Below are positions 6,010 through 6,223 of a stretch of DNA of 6,223 nucleotides, piece after piece. Position 1 is the first letter of the stretch. Each line of letters begins with the position of its first letter. The stretch covers positions 16,232-22,454 of the forward strand of contig JAHFAU010000012.1 of the NCBI GenBank assembly GCA_023250385.1. The letters run 5' to 3'. The stretch comes from Anaerolineales bacterium. GTDB taxonomy: Bacteria; Chloroflexota; Anaerolineae; Anaerolineales; E44-bin32. A model generated the notes under the pieces. It saw only the letters and a list, made by a program, of their open reading frames with translations, was not told the DNA's origin and ran no database searches. Position numbers and translations under genes: made by a program.

Positions 6010-6223
6010 GGTGCGCTTCTGCCACGCCTTCTCGAAAGTCCTGGAAGGCCCAGAGCAGCCGGCGCGGCAGCCTGCCGCGAATCTTGATTACGCCGTCGGA
6101 GTGCGTTTCAGAATCGATCTTCCCTTGCTCGTGGAAGAGACTGATGAGCCGTCCCTCTCGGTAAGGCAGCTCGACCCGGATGGGAGCCATCACCTCGTAA
6201 AGCTCATGTTCCACGGCGGCAAT
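6002..6223 (-). CDS. hflX: GTPase HflX, C-terminal fragment (cut by window edge)
   Basis: HflX is a GTPase that binds the 50S subunit and splits stalled or heat-damaged 70S ribosomes. Only the last 73 codons are here; the frame is open to the right edge, so the gene continues outside and the GTPase domain is not visible. The visible part has the pattern of the HflX C-terminal domain: RVELPYREGRLISLFHEQGK, an acidic stretch, then a basic GVIKIRGRLPRRLL segment. The stop, TGA at 6002-6004, overlaps the TTG start of the downstream dehydrogenase by 8 bp, suggesting co-transcription and translational coupling. The assignment rests on this short conserved tail only, with no G-box motif to confirm it. 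Confidence 0.75.
   Translation of the reverse strand: MAAVEHELYEVMAPIRVELPYREGRLISLFHEQGKIDSETHSDGVIKIRGRLPRRLLWAFQDFREGVAEAHLG

Overview
This is a GC-rich bacterial chromosome segment with five protein-coding genes, all of chromosomal rather than accessory type. No transposase, phage structural gene, CRISPR array, tRNA or rRNA is visible. The organism cannot be named from this sequence. High GC, smpB and hflX as neighbours, a single stand-alone Xer-type recombinase and a large FAD/Fe-S dehydrogenase would fit Chloroflexota or a similar GC-rich phylum, but that is a loose inference.

Layout. smpB (tmRNA-binding ribosome-rescue protein) lies on the minus strand at the left edge. It diverges across about 200 bp from a two-domain response regulator, REC plus HD-GYP, on the plus strand, a predicted cyclic-di-GMP phosphodiesterase. 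A 363-bp non-coding stretch (1682-2044) follows, then a tyrosine recombinase of the XerC/XerD type on the plus strand. Converging on it, with a 29-bp gap, is a 978-residue FAD-dependent dehydrogenase of the D-2-hydroxyacid / D-2-hydroxyglutarate type. It is fused to a two-cluster ferredoxin region and two CCG domains. Its TTG start overlaps by 8 bp the stop codon of an upstream minus-strand gene, whose 73 visible C-terminal residues look like the ribosome-associated GTPase HflX. Those two genes probably form one operon.

The most interesting element is in the 363-bp gap. Positions 1856-1887 form an imperfect palindrome whose 28-bp core has the 11 + 6 + 11 architecture of a dif site, the place where Xer recombinases resolve chromosome dimers. 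The inner arms read ATAA / TTAT around a 6-bp centre. It sits 157 bp upstream of the xer gene. A good sigma70-like promoter (1824-1852, 17-bp spacer) lies directly upstream, so its predicted start point falls inside the left arm of the palindrome. This suggests a self-contained recombinase-plus-target module in which Xer binding to its own site could also repress its own transcription. The site, the promoter and the gene are read from the sequence. The recombination and autoregulation roles are inference.
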